Shown in pieces: positions 1 through 10,461 of a stretch of 32,242 nt of DNA. The notes under the pieces were generated by a model that was not told where the DNA came from, ran no database searches, and saw only the letters and a list, made by a program, of their open reading frames with translations. The first letter of the stretch is position 1, and every line of letters starts with the position of its first letter. A program made the translations under genes and the position numbers. The stretch comes from Psilocybe azurescens (Eukaryota; Basidiomycota; Agaricomycetes; Agaricales; Agrocybaceae): positions 1-32,242 of the forward strand of contig JAJIRX010000305.1 in NCBI GenBank assembly GCA_023853785.1, given 5' to 3'.

Positions 1-210
1 CCTTATGAAAAAAGGGCTTGTTTCAGATGCAAACAAACAGGACATCTCGCAGTAGATTGCCCTCAGAAGAAGAGAAACAATCCTTTCATCCGGAAAGCGC
101 CGAAGAAGAAATGGACACCAAAGGACCTTCATGCCCATATCCGGGAGTTGAACATGGAGGAGAGAGAGAACTGGCGAGAGTTTGGCGATGGGAGACCAGG
201 AGGAGGATAA
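1..210 (+). pseudogene. gag C-terminus with CCHC zinc knuckle (partial)
   Basis: Frame 1 is open from the window edge to TAA at 208-210. It encodes a CX2CX4HX4C knuckle at 19-60 (CFRCKQTGHLAVDC) followed by a lysine/arginine-rich and then acidic tail. Such a knuckle binds genomic RNA during particle assembly in LTR elements. The start codon is outside the window. The protease frame begins only at 286, so gag and pol are separated by about 75 bases of non-coding DNA here, either an original gag-pol junction or decay. Confidence 0.85.
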
Positions 211-285
211 CAACACTGAGGATTTTTAAAGCGGAGAACCGAATCGACGTCGGTCTCTCCACGATTAGGCATCTATTCTGTATTT

Positions 286-660
286 ATGGCTACACTTGAG
301 AATAAATCTATGCATTTACCGATTTCTTTCTCTGCCATAAAAAACGGAAAGCCACAAATCGTCGAAACCTTGGGTCTAATTGACTCTGGAGCTGGTGGAA
401 AATTCATCGACCAAAACTACGCTAGAAAACTAGGACTTGAACAAAAAAACCTGAAGAGGAGCCTCACGGTGTACAACGTAGATGGAACTCTCAACAAGAA
501 AGGAACAATCTCTACTTTGTAGAACTCAATCTCACTATCGGGAACAGAACGAACAAGGAAATTCTATTTGTCTCTGGATTAGGACGACAAAAAATTATTC
601 TAGGACTACCTTGGCTTCAAGCGAAACCGACATTGATTGGGAAACTGGAAAAGTTAAATG
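286..660 (+). pseudogene. Retroelement aspartic protease, frameshifted
   Basis: The frame from ATG 286 contains the catalytic D-S-G motif (LIDSGAGGKFID, around 379-414). After about base 513 the homologous frame moves by one base and ends with the family hallmark ILGLPWL near 597-617. A protease of this kind cuts the gag-pol polyprotein. The shift after codon 75 separates the active site from the C-terminal half, so no complete protease can be made. Confidence 0.85.
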
Positions 661-999
661 GAGAGTTTCCAAATCTATCACCACACTACTGTGGAAGAAG
701 AACTGGAAGAAACTGAACCGATCATAGACACCACGGACGTCCCACTCGAAGACTTCAACACTTTGGTAATAGATTTTATCGAAGCCAAAGACTCAAGAAA
801 TTGGACCAGGCATGGATCAATGCAAAACACAGCTTCACAAACTCTGGCAATGGAACACGAAAATAGGACACCTGCTAAGCCTCTGGAAGAACTTATTCCC
901 CCGGACCTCCACGACTATCTCGGACTTTTTGACAAAAAGCAGCAGATCGATTTCCCATCTCAAGACCCTGGGACCACAAAATCGAACTGAAACCTGAAT

Positions 1000-1680
1000 T
1001 CAAACCAAAACCATGCAAGGTCTACAGCCTCACCCGGAAGAACAAATCGAACAGGACAAATTTCTTAAAGAAATGCTAGACAAAGGATATATCGTCAGAT
1101 CAGAATCAGACATTGCTTCGCCCTTTTTCTTCGTAGCCAAGAAGGATGGAAAACTGCGACCTTGTCAAGACTATCGATATCTAAATGAATGGACAGTAAA
1201 GAATGCCTACCCTTTGCAACGGATCCCTGATCTACTGGACAAACTCAAAGGAGCGAAATTCTTTACCAAACTGGACATCAGACAAGGATACAACAATGTT
1301 CGCATTCGAAAGGAAGATCAACGGAAAGCTGCCTTCAAAACAAATCGAGGTCTCTTTGAACCCACAGTTATGTTCTTCGGATTATGCAATTCCCAGCCAC
1401 TTTTCAATCCATGATGGATTCGGCTGTTTGAAGCGAAATATCTGGAGGATTTGTGATTATCTACATGGACGACATCTTAATCTTTGCTGAAAATCAAGAA
1501 GATTTGGCAAGATACGAGCGGATTGTCCTGCAAAGGCTAAAGGATAACGACCTATACCTCAAAACCCGGAAAAATGCGTCTTCAGACAACGAAAGTCGAA
1601 TATCTGGGAATGATAATCGAAGAAGGAAGAATCTCCATGGACCAATCAAAACTTAAAGGAATCCGAGACTGGCCCGCACC
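1000..1680 (+). pseudogene. Reverse transcriptase, broken by frameshifts
   Basis: Hallmarks appear in order: a fingers segment with [16 protein letters not shown] (normally RPCVDYR), the palm motif [16 protein letters not shown] carrying the first catalytic aspartate, and the YMDD box (IIYMDDILIF, about 1456-1485). The frame from 1013 fails after FGLCNS near 1395, where one missing base turns the usual NSPATFQ stretch into a stop. The YMDD box lies in another frame (from 1453), and the thumb shifts again near 1570-1640. Confidence 0.92.
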
Positions 1681-2290
1681 CACCACAGTAAAGCAAGTCA
1701 GGATTCCTGGGATTTGGAAATTTCTACCGAAAATTCATCAGGAAGTTCTCTATGGTGGCACAACCCTGAACGATCTCCTAAAGAAGGACAAGAAATTCGA
1801 ATGGACGGACGCGCTCAACGAGCATTTGACGAACTAAAACAACGATTCACAGAAGAACCGGTTCTCTCTATGCCAGACCCGAGCAAACCATTTCAAATCG
1901 AATGGCGCCTCTAAATATGCATCTGGAGCCGTTCTGACTCAACTCGATGGTAACGGTGAAAGACACCCATGTGCATTCATTTCAAAACCTTTTCTGCGAC
2001 AGAAAGGAACTATGAAATCTATGATCGAGAACTCCTGGCAATTGTGAGCATTACAGGAATGGAGACACTATTCAAGGATCTGAACATACGACGATCATCC
2101 ATTCTGACCACAAGAATCTGACCTACTTCAGAAGCCCAAGAAACCTGAACAGACGGCAAGCTCGATGGTCATTATACCTATCAATTCGATCTGAAACTAA
2201 TCCATATGCCCGGAGCGAAAATGATTCAATCTGATGCTTTATCGAAGGCCAGATTTTATACCAGACAAAGACCATGATAATGAAGATGTG
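1681..2290 (+). pseudogene. RNase H domain, broken
   Basis: After the connection region (PVLSMPDPSKPFQIE, about 1859-1903) a frame change leads into SKYASGAVLTQLDGNGERHP and a [11 protein letters not shown] segment, typical of Ty3/gypsy RNase H. The DxxN-like [10 protein letters not shown] equivalent appears near 2093-2130 with further shifts. In the living family this domain removes the RNA strand after minus-strand synthesis. At least three frame breaks are visible. Confidence 0.82.
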
Positions 2291-2519
2291 ACTCTACTAC
2301 CGGAAGAACTTTTCGTCAATCTAATCGACACCGAACTACAACAAAAATCATTGATTCGGAAGAATTCGACACAGATATTGCAGAAGTCTTGAAGGCTCTA
2401 TTGCAAAAGGACCATCGAACTTACGAACCGACCTTGACGACTGGAAAACGGAGGAATTCAATGGGAAAAATGTTATCTTTTATAAAGATAAAACATATAT
2501 ACCGAAGAACCAAAATCTA

Positions 2520-3480
2520 CGCCAACAAATTGTAAAATCTTTTCATGATCTACCATCGGCAGGACACCCGGAGAACTAGAAACTTACAATGCAGTAAAGG
2601 CACATTACTGGTGGCCTGGGCTACGATCCTTCCGTAAAACAATACGTCAAAGGCTGCGGAATCTGTCAACAATTCAAGATTAACAGAAATCCCTCTCACC
2701 CATCTTTCATGCCAATTGCTGGACCAACTTCTACACAACCATTTGCAAACTGTTCAATGGACTTTCTAACCGACTTACCACCGGTTAAAAACAGCGCAGG
2801 ACAGATTGTGGATGCACTCATGGTCGTGGTAGACCATGGGCTTACTAAGGGGTGATTTTAATACCTTGCCGGAAGAAAGGAAACCAGGAGAGGCACTTGA
2901 CGGAAGGAGCAGCTCAACTCTTACTTGACAATCTTTTCAAATGATTGGGACTCCCAGACAGCATTATCTCAGACCGAGACCCCTATTCACCGCAAAGGTC
3001 TTCCAAGAACTCATGAAACTCTTAGGGATCAAGTCCAAATTAACGACGGCTTATCATCCAATAGGAGCGGAACCACCAGGCGATTCAACCAAGAAATAGA
3101 AGCCTACCTATCCATCTATTGTTCTTCACACCCAACCGATTGGAACAAGTCAGTTGGAACATTAGAATTCACTCACAACAACAGAAAACACTCCGAAAGG
3201 GTCAAAACCCGTTCGAACTCACCCTAGGTTCATCTCCGCTGGCCATTCCACTCGCATTTGAGAACACCAAAGCCCCATCTGTGGAAGAAAAGGTCAAACA
3301 TCTCCTGAGAGATCGAGAGAAGCGTTAGCCGCCCATGAACTTGCAAGACAAAGGATAGCCGACGGCGAAAATCGACCTTCAAACCGTTTGAGAAAGGAGC
3401 GAAAGTTTGGCTAGACTCCGCAACATCTCCATGAGGTACCATTCAAAGATGAAACCAAAAGCGAGAAGGCCCGTTCACAA
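2520..3480 (+). pseudogene. Integrase with HHCC finger and DDE remnants
   Basis: The N-terminal zinc finger survives as F-H-D-L-P-S-A-G-H-P followed by YWWPGLR and GCGICQQFK, giving the HHCC pattern, but a base is lost after the second histidine near 2573. The catalytic core keeps the first aspartate in SMDFLTDLP and the second in VVVDHG. The third catalytic region is partly preserved as AYHP...FNQEIEAYL with frame changes between 3030 and 3110. A stop or shift near 2850 also breaks the core. Confidence 0.88.
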
Positions 3481-3830
3481 TCACAGAAGTCTTGGGACCT
3501 CTCACTTACAGACTCAAAATACCCAAGATATGGAAGATCCATGGCGTCTTCCACGCCACTCTACTCATGCCATATAACGAGACAGAAACATACGGACCGA
3601 ATTTCCCTAGACCACCACCCGAAATCAAAAATAAAGAAGAACACTGGGAAGTCGAAACCATTCTGAATCACAGAAAGACAGGACGAAAACCCAAGAAAGG
3701 AAAGCAAAAATATCAATACCTTATCAAATGGACGGGATTCCCTATCTCCGAAGCAACGTGGGAAAAAGATGGCAGCGTTCGACGGCGACAACGAGACTCT
3801 TAAAGAATACCACCAATTACACAAACTCTG
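3480..3830 (+). pseudogene. Integrase C-terminus and chromodomain
   Basis: The frame from 3492 reads LGPLTYRLKIP...IHGVFHATLL, the GPY/F-like end of gypsy integrases, followed by a chromodomain: HWEVETILNHRK, KYQYLIKWTGF and EATWEKD. The aromatic cage positions (W/Y, W, W) are present. In chromoviruses this module steers integration, often to methylated-histone chromatin. A frameshift near 3770 moves the end of the domain (NETLKEYHQLHKL) to another frame. Confidence 0.9.
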
Positions 3831-4440
3831 ATCACCGCTACCACCCTGATGCCTCGCCTTCTCCGACGTATTGCCTCTTCTTTCACTCGAAACTCGAAAC
3901 AAACCAACTCGAAACCCCTATCTTTGCTACCCCTCTGGCTGATCAGACTGTGGAAGAGCTTGAGACACTGCAAGAGAAATTCTCACCGCATACAACGAAA
4001 CAATTGATCGGAAGGAGACAGCAAAACAGAACTACCGCCCAGCTGCTGCTAAAGCTGCCCATCACCAAGCCAGATCTCTACGCCTCAAACTAAATCTGGT
4101 CGAGCGAGCTCCATCGACGCCTTCCACTGATCGCCAAAGTAGTTAAAAAGGCCAAGTCGTTCTACCTCTAAACCATACCTCCAATTACCAGAACAATGCA
4201 ACATGTCTTTCATCAATACTCCCGCTGCTTCTTCCTCTTCTACTCCCGCCAACCCACGTCTGCAAGGCAAACAACCTGCCATACCCCGTTACGCTCAAAC
4301 ACTGTCAACTCCTGAAGCCCTGGACCTCTTCACCCGGCCGGACGCCAGAATCGCCAACACCACAGGCAAACCATACGGAGACTATTGAGCCCACTGAAGT
4401 AATGGACTTCACTCCTTCTGAGGCATAAGGAGTGTAGTAC
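3831..4440 (+). other. Retroelement 3' region between pol and polypurine tract
   Basis: About 600 bases separate the chromodomain from the polypurine tract. A 61-codon frame at 4203-4388 is rich in Ser, Ala and Pro at its start (MSFINTPAASSSSTPANP), and another frame around 3940-4090 is charged. I recognise no domain. They may be the 3' end of the element's own coding region or a small accessory frame; decay makes it impossible to tell. Confidence 0.45.
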
Positions 4441-4448
4441 GGGGGTAA
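4436..4448 (+). other. Polypurine tract of the retroelement
   Basis: A G-run ending GGGGGTAA lies directly before the LTR's TGTTA terminus. In LTR elements this primes plus-strand DNA synthesis, and the sharp junction supports the LTR start at 4449. Confidence 0.8.
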
Positions 4449-4950
4449 TGTTATGACAAGTCTTTTTCTTTTTCTTTTCTCTTTTCTTTTCTTTTCTTTT
4501 CCTTTTCTTTGTCATCTTTCACATCATTGATACATCATCGTACGCTCTGATGAACTTTACTTTCACTTCCATCTTTTATGATACATCTTTTGATGAACAT
4601 TTGATCTGTTTCTCTTATTCTTATATACATCTGCTGATGAACATTCAAACTCGTTTCAACTTGATCTGTTTCTTCTATTCTTATATACATCTGCTGATGA
4701 ACATTCAAACTCATTTCAACTTGATCTGTTTCTTCTATTCTTATATACATCTGCTGATGAACATTCAATCTCGTTTCAACTAGCTGTACAGTTCATAGTA
4801 TTTATACAAGGGAGCATCTACTGTATTCTTTAGCTAGTTCTTGAGAATCTACTCTGCTTTACTTGCTCTACCTGAACTTGAACTTGTTCTTGTACAACGA
4901 TTGGTGGTTAGATTACGCACACTGCGTGACTCTAACTTGAAATCGTAACA
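4449..4950 (+). repeat. 3' LTR (502 bp)
   Basis: The LTR starts TGTTATGAC after the polypurine tract and ends ATCGTAACA, giving TGTTA...TAACA inverted termini. A pyrimidine-only tract (C/T, about 4462-4512) follows the start. Three 60 bp tandem repeats fill U3, and a TATA-like TTTATAC lies at about 4801-4807, a plausible promoter and U3/R border. The 5' LTR is not in the window, so LTR age cannot be estimated. Confidence 0.85.
4601..4780 (+). repeat. Three 60 bp tandem repeats in LTR U3
   Basis: Units at 4601-4660, 4661-4720 and 4721-4780 differ at only a few positions; a fourth, degenerate unit is recognisable at about 4541-4600. Each contains TTATATACATCTGCTGATGA. U3 tandem repeats often act as enhancers in LTR elements; that role is inference here. 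Confidence 0.9.
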
Positions 4951-5094
4951 GTTTCTTTCTTTCTCTTTCCTTCCCCCATCATTGTTGTCTCCCCATTGCC
5001 CTTGGGATATGTCTGCTTATTTTCCTGCATGTCTTTCTACAGTTTTATACTCTTGTTGGTGTTGATATGCAGTCCTACATAGTGTATATCCTTA
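4951..5094. other. AT-rich flank of the retroelement
   Basis: Short stretch between the LTR and the MITE. I see no gene or motif beyond a pyrimidine-rich start. Confidence 0.6.
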
Positions 5095-5356
5095 CTCAGC
5101 ATTGCAAAAAGTGACTGAGCACTGCATGACATACATATTAAAACTCTTCATTGACATGTTTGTTCACTCACAATTTTGAGTGAACAAGGAAATGTAGAAC
5201 TTCAAAAATTATAGATAATAAAGAATATATATACATGAGTGCTTCAGCAAATTTAGAAAGGTATATGACCATCCTTTGTTTTTAAAATAGCCTTAACATG
5301 AATATCCATTGTGAATATAAAATCACATGGTGCTCAGTCACTTTTGTAATGTCAAG
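5095..5356. mobile_element. Probable Tc1/mariner-type MITE (262 bp)
   Basis: Terminal inverted repeats of about 28 bp (5095-5122 and 5330-5356) share GTGACTGAGCAC inside and CATTRCAAAA further out, with four mismatches and one indel. TA flanks both ends (5093-5094 and 5357-5358), as expected for Tc1/mariner insertions. No coding sequence lies inside. A separate perfect hairpin (arms TGTTCACTCA, 5161-5186) lies off-centre. Borders are by eye and no second copy is in the window. Confidence 0.55.
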
Positions 5357-6335
5357 TAGCTGTTTGATCTGACTACAGTTTAGCAGTGTTTTTGGTGCAA
5401 CATATTATTAGTCTTTTGTGTCATCTGTCAATAATTTCATATAGTCCTTACATGTATAACTGGCTTCTGTGTATATTGATAGTATTATTTACTGCTACTG
5501 TCTACAAAAAAATAGTATTTGTAAATCTCATTTCAAGTCTATAGTTGTTATGACTTATATAATGATTGGTGTATTGATCCTTGAATACATGCTTTAAGAT
5601 GTATCTGAACACTTAGATAAGATTGAATTTATCCTAAGTAAGATATCTAGTAGCATAATGGGTATCTCTAGACCTATGAAATAGATTGAGTAGTAAAAAA
5701 TAAAGGTGGTCCTTCAGAGGGTGATTCAGCTGTAAGTGTAATGTTTTGTGCAATTTGTGGTTCAGAAGCTTTAGACTTTAATGAGTTCAAGTTTTATGAA
5801 TATCTTGTGAAAGTTCACACAAAGAATGGGTAGTAAAATGAGTTAAGATTCTTCTGGCCTCATTTGAACTCTCTTAAATACAGGAAAGTATTTCTACAAC
5901 TGTAAAGCATATTCTGTAAAGTTCTACACTACTAGTTTGTTATCTGGCCAAGGACTGATGCTTGTTTTATTCTAAGTGGACTCTGCAATGCTCAGTTATT
6001 GGAGATGCTTAAACAGGCATTGCTTCCTTCTGCAATCTTGCTATTCATATTTAAAGAGGAAATCACATGTAGTTTCAAGAAAAGAAAGTGTCCACTATCT
6101 AGATGGATTAATTAACTACCTAAGCGTGTATTGTACAGCCAATTTGGCCAGTTCTTTAAGAGAAGAGAATAAAATAGTCTTGAGCTGGAATTTTAGAATG
6201 AGGGCAAAGGATCTATGGAATGCAAATATACTATAACAATAGTGCTATATGCACATTAAATTATATGTAGTGCTACATGTCAAATATGTAATGTTGATTG
6301 TAATAGTTAACATGTGTTACCTATATGGGCACTGT
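5357..6335. other. AT-rich DNA without recognisable gene
   Basis: No frame with family motifs or convincing splice signals was found on either strand. The open frame at 5976-6236 has no recognisable domain and unremarkable composition. Confidence 0.5.
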
Positions 6336-7079
6336 TCAGCTGCTGATGAACATGTGTTCCATGCTGTGGTACATGTTCTTCTCTTCATCAAATACTCTCT
6401 TTCTTTTGATGATGATGATCTTCTGCATTGTCTTCAGTAAGTCTGCTTCATGTTTCTGATTGGATTTGTTTTGATATCATTGTATAGCAATACAATTTGT
6501 TTCAATGTGAGGCCATAGAAGTTGCCTACCTTCTCTTCTATCAATGACAATGCCTTCAGCACAATTTTTATTGATGCAGTATTGTCCTTGTTCACATATG
6601 CTACAAAGGACATAGTGACCCATACTATGTCTCCAGTCTTAAATGCCACTGGTTTGACATGTTTCATGCTGTTATGTGGTGAGTATCTTATTTATCATCT
6701 TTGGTTTTCTTGTTACATGCCATGAATGCAGTTGCTTGACAAACACCGTGTGGTAGTTGTCATCCTGTCAACAATGTCTTCAGCTAGTGGATAATGTTTT
6801 GTTAATATAATAGCACAAACTTACATTGAATTCTGACATTGCAGTTGATTCTTTCACATTGTGCTGTGCATCTGTGTGCACCTGCTCCAATGTGGCCTTG
6901 GCCTCTATCAAGTCATAGCTAGGGTCTATGGACTGTGGTTGTTGTCTTGATGTTTGTATTGTTTGTGATTCTGTTATGTATATGTTGCTATATTATATGA
7001 CACCTTTGTTTTTCTTCTTTTCAACCTCTTCCTTACTGTGAACAATGAAACTTGGTGTATTCAAACTTGATATTATGTC
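6336..7079 (-). CDS. Unnamed agaricomycete protein, 3' five exons (5' end unresolved)
   Basis: Five minus-strand exons keep one frame: about 7079-7037, 6970-6821, 6783-6747, 6668-6530 and 6422-6336 (stop TGA). Introns begin GTAAGG, GTTTGT, GTGTTT and GTAGGC and end in AG; the 37 bp second intron is unusually short. The product contains PSYDLIEAKATLEQ, then KPVAFKTGDIVWVTMSFVAY, and a basic-acidic tail (KRKRVFDEEK). The GDIV-V-MSFVA segment resembles a hypothetical protein family I remember as repeated in agaricomycete genomes, often near transposons; its function is unknown to me. The N-terminal part (right of 7079) was not resolved. Codon use is AT-rich, unlike the P450/FMO region. It could be a live gene or a young relic. 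Confidence 0.5.
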
Positions 7080-8306
7080 CTCAGTATTTGACTATATTTT
7101 TATATTCTGTAGTATCTTGTACCTGTTTTGTATCCCTTTTTTTCTGTTCTTTGGACTTTGGATATATTGTTCACTCCAATAATTGAATAGACATTTTGGC
7201 AGGTAGACTATTTCTTTCTGTAATGTTTGGTTGTGCCTAACAAGAATATTTGTTAGTGTTTCAGCATATTTTGAAATCTGTATAGTTCTATTGCTGTGGT
7301 CTGTAACTTTAATGTGTTATGTCTCTACTAATGATACCATTTGCCAAGGACAAATACAATCAATAACCAGTCTGTTTCTTTTCTAAGTCAATGACTGCTA
7401 TAGTGATGGAGCCAAAAATACAGAAAGAGACAGCAATGGTGTCAACAGAAAATGTGGTGTGTATGAGGATGCATTGGCTGCCTGTCAGTGTGGTAGGGAT
7501 ATATTGAAAGAACTCTACTAACCTGAAGTTCAAAATGTTTTAAAATTCTCCAGATATTGCAATAAAGCAGCAGCCAATGCTGCAAAAACTGAGCCAATGT
7601 TTAATAGAATCCTATTATTGCATAATAGAACTCTTATCTTTAGTCTGAGAATTCTCTTGCTCAGTAGAACACATGAAAGTGTATAGAGCTGTTTGAAATT
7701 GAAGCAAGTAGTATTGTAACAAAGAGTTATTGGTGGAGAAAAAAAGAAATCACTTAAATTTACTCAAGAATTCAATTCTTTTTATTCACAATGGTAGTTC
7801 ATGAGCCCATCTGATAAGCTTTGCATGCACTCTGAATTGTGTTCTCTGTGTGATTCAGAGTTCAACTCTTTCACTTGCATGCATGAATTACTTACATCAC
7901 TTTTGCTAATTCCTCTCTAACTCATTCCCCACTTACTATATTTTCCCTTTTGTTAAGATGTATAGTTCATAAAATAAATCCCACTAAACTAATCACATTC
8001 TTTGGACACACCTATGACTGTCTGCTGTTCAACTCCTCATTTGACCATTTGACTTATTCCCTTTTATGTAAGTTTGATGTTCTGTTTGGATCTAAGGCTG
8101 ACAGAGGTGGATTCAACAATTTAGTACCATTGATAATATAAGAAATAACAATTATATAATATATTTTTCTTTAGGTTCTGGCACAAATACTATAATTGCC
8201 AATGCCGAGACTCAAAGAATACGGTGTAAAAATAAAAAAGGACTCGTAATGCCGGGCAAAGCCTTGGCCCACAATACAAGTAGAGTAGAGGTTACTGTCA
8301 AAAATA
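7080..8306. other. AT-rich DNA, possible 5' part of the preceding gene
   Basis: It should hold the promoter and first exons of the 6336-7079 gene, but I cannot place them. Short frames exist on both strands at 7415-7525 (one acidic and Cys-containing, one hydrophobic) and cannot be told apart. A GC-richer patch at about 8205-8265 (CCGGGCAAAGCC) stands out from its surroundings; I do not recognise it. Confidence 0.4.
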
Positions 8307-8655
8307 TGTGACAGAAGTGACTATCATGACGACAAAGTGTCGATAGCTGCATTCTGGCACACGGGAAAAGGGGTAGCGAACTTGAGAGCACAAATAGACA
8401 GGTAAAAGTGTTCTGTATTCACTGGGGAATGCTAGCTACAATATGCCCTGTATTTATACTACTGAGATGATCTGTATAATATAATCAAAGTCCAAAAAGG
8501 GTTGGGATAGAAGAGGTAACAAATAACTGTATCTACCAAGAGTTTCAAGGCATCAATCAAAGGGGGAAATAGGTATGTCGGCGAAATAGTCATTGAGTCG
8601 AAAGATAAGATAAAAGGAAAAGATAACGAAGGTGGGAAAAAGTCGGATCGTCACA
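8307..8655 (-). repeat. Solo LTR, minus orientation (349 bp)
   Basis: Read on the minus strand the block begins TGTGACGATCCGAC and ends CTTCTGTCACA, giving 6 bp TGTGAC...GTCACA inverted termini. It holds a TATA-like GTATAAATAC (plus strand about 8450-8459). It differs from the 4449-4950 LTR, so it belongs to another family. No polypurine tract lies upstream and no primer-binding site downstream, hence solo. The flanking 5-mers (AAATA and TCTAG) do not match, so the insertion was rearranged or a border is misplaced. Confidence 0.6.
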
Positions 8656-8732
8656 TCTAGCATAAATAATAATTCCTGACCTTACGGGTACACGTTGGCT
8701 AATAATTTAAATATTCGGGGCAGTCTGCACCG

Positions 8733-10380
8733 CTATATGATTCTGGGAAGATTGGGGTTCTCCTTTTCCTTGTCTAATGCACGGATGTTCAAGATCACAC
8801 GAGAAGATAGAACGCAAGACATGGCAAGGGAGAAGGGGATTGTAGCTGCTAAGTAACCACTCTACAGATGTCAATATAATCAGAGTGAATTGCCCTGGGA
8901 ATAAGGTGGAAATTTTTACCGAAGCAGCAAAAGAAACAATCAGTGAGGTCAAATGGGTGGATGTCATTCTACAATTGAACAACCTGTCAGTACATACAAT
9001 GGAGAGCATACTGGAGACGAAGGCCTTACAAAACATAATATATGACAGAGTCACGGATAAGGATATGCATGAGCCGATTTCCACTAGTCTTCAAATCCCC
9101 AGAATTGGAGGATTGATAGCCTCGCAGTAGGACCAGTGAGCACAGTAGTGTTTCAAAAACCAGTATCGGTATCCAGAAGGTTCTAATTAAAGAAGTGAGA
9201 CCTGCTGGATAACATATTGTCATATTCAATTGCGGAATGTCTATCAGAAAGCCTGAGTAGAGCAAGATGTCAAATTTGTATGTGATGAAATAGAGCACTC
9301 TCGAACCTGTTAGATTAGATGTGCTCTTCCTAAGAACCCATGCAGAGATGGCCGAACAAGCCAAGAAAACGGAGAAAATCATTGTGGATACTTTCTTGTT
9401 CAGTCCATAAAGAGCATACAGTCTGATTTGAAAAATTACTAGAATGAAACACAGATTTGGTTCAAATACATTGCGTGAAAGGAATCCAAACTCACTCTGA
9501 GCGAGCATAAACTCCCCATGCCAGACCAGGTTTCCCATTGATAACGATTTAAACCTTGGTACAAAAATCAGAATACTCCTCTGATGACAAAAGGCGACTT
9601 TGTCAGAGATCCTATACGTACACCTGCAAATGAAGGTCACAACATGCATATGCATGACCAAAATGTACGGAAGCTCACATCTGTGGATGTGCATGAGTAT
9701 ACCGATACCACCAGGAAAAGGTCTATAGCTCACCGTAGCGGATTGATGACCATAAGCTAATTTGTCAATAATTGATGGGCTTGTCAATCCTGCGGCTGGC
9801 AATGGTTCCACATCGAGACATACCACCATATCCTGACATTCTGGATGACAAAGATATTGAGATTTAATACAGTATAAAACAACACAGTCAACCCAAACTG
9901 ACATCATCCCAGCAAGAGAAAAATAGCGATTCTAGAGAAATTCAGTCTACATAGACCAAAGGAAACGACAACATGGGCAGACCAGTAGAAAGATGATCTT
10001 TACCAGAGACCATCGGGAATTCTGTATAGAAACTATTCAGAATTTTAGAATCGGGGATGTGCTTCATGTCTGACCCAGATAAGATTGACCTAGTAAGTTA
10101 TATTCATGATGATCAATATCAACCCAATGTAGATTAACATGATCCTCACTTCCTGTTGAAACGTAATGACTGTAGAAATATGGATTAAATCCACATCACA
10201 AGAGATTTGGAACACTTGCTGTGATCATATATGACGATTGTCGTACATATTGCTACAGAAATCACCAAGTCAGACAAATATTCAAATATAAGTTCAACGG
10301 TGAACACACGTACCTCGCACGTACACAACAAATTGTATTTCCTCTATCCGGGAAGCAGTGAAGAGAGAAGCGATGTCCAT
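8733..10380 (-). CDS. DUF6533-type multi-pass membrane protein, 11 exons
   Basis: Exons on the minus strand: 10380-10314, 10252-10220, 10169-10150, 10089-10075, 10021-9983, 9931-9824, 9580-9496, 9438-9307, 9252-9030, 8968-8920 and 8861-8733. They total 900 bases, an open frame of 299 codons plus stop with consistent phases. The N-terminus reads IYDHIITFQQEVNLIW, the YD...TF..EV..IW signature of the basidiomycete DUF6533 family. Then come KIIFLLNRYFSLAG, FQIRLYALYGLNKK, RTFWIPILVFETLLCSL, ILIRDSVIYY and SSRVILNIR, all as in that family. About six or seven hydrophobic segments suggest a membrane protein of unknown function. The intron at 9581-9823 (243 bp) is long and may hide an exon. The 54 bp intron at 9253-9306 has no stop and is in frame. 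Confidence 0.8.
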
Positions 10381-10453
10381 CCTCTGACGGTCAGGGCACA
10401 GCTTTGAACCAGCAGAATACGAGAACTGTTTCCTAAAATTTGAGTACATCCCA

Positions 10454-10461
10454 CTATATAT
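10454..10461 (-). promoter_or_regulatory. TATA-like box of the DUF6533 gene
   Basis: GCATATATAGTG on the minus strand lies about 75-80 bases upstream of the ATG at 10380, a usual distance for a fungal TATA box plus 5' leader. The start site itself cannot be seen. Confidence 0.45.

Larger units (their letters stand above)
1..4950 (+). mobile_element. Degenerate Ty3/gypsy chromovirus, 5' end outside window
   Basis: Domains run gag zinc knuckle, aspartic protease, reverse transcriptase, RNase H, integrase, chromodomain, polypurine tract, LTR. This order (integrase after RNase H, chromodomain at the integrase end) is that of Ty3/gypsy chromoviruses. Every domain is interrupted by single-base frameshifts or stops, so the copy cannot make its own proteins. 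The 5' LTR, primer-binding site and most of gag lie left of the window, so the target-site duplication cannot be checked. Confidence 0.93.

Noticed and set aside
4535..4783. Mirrored 77-codon frames on both strands
   Set aside because: They come from the 60 bp tandem repeat in the LTR and have no independent coding evidence.
9026..9907. Single 293-codon minus-strand gene
   Set aside because: It is a read-through of three or four true exons and their introns; the spliced model matches the DUF6533 family much better and extends on both sides.
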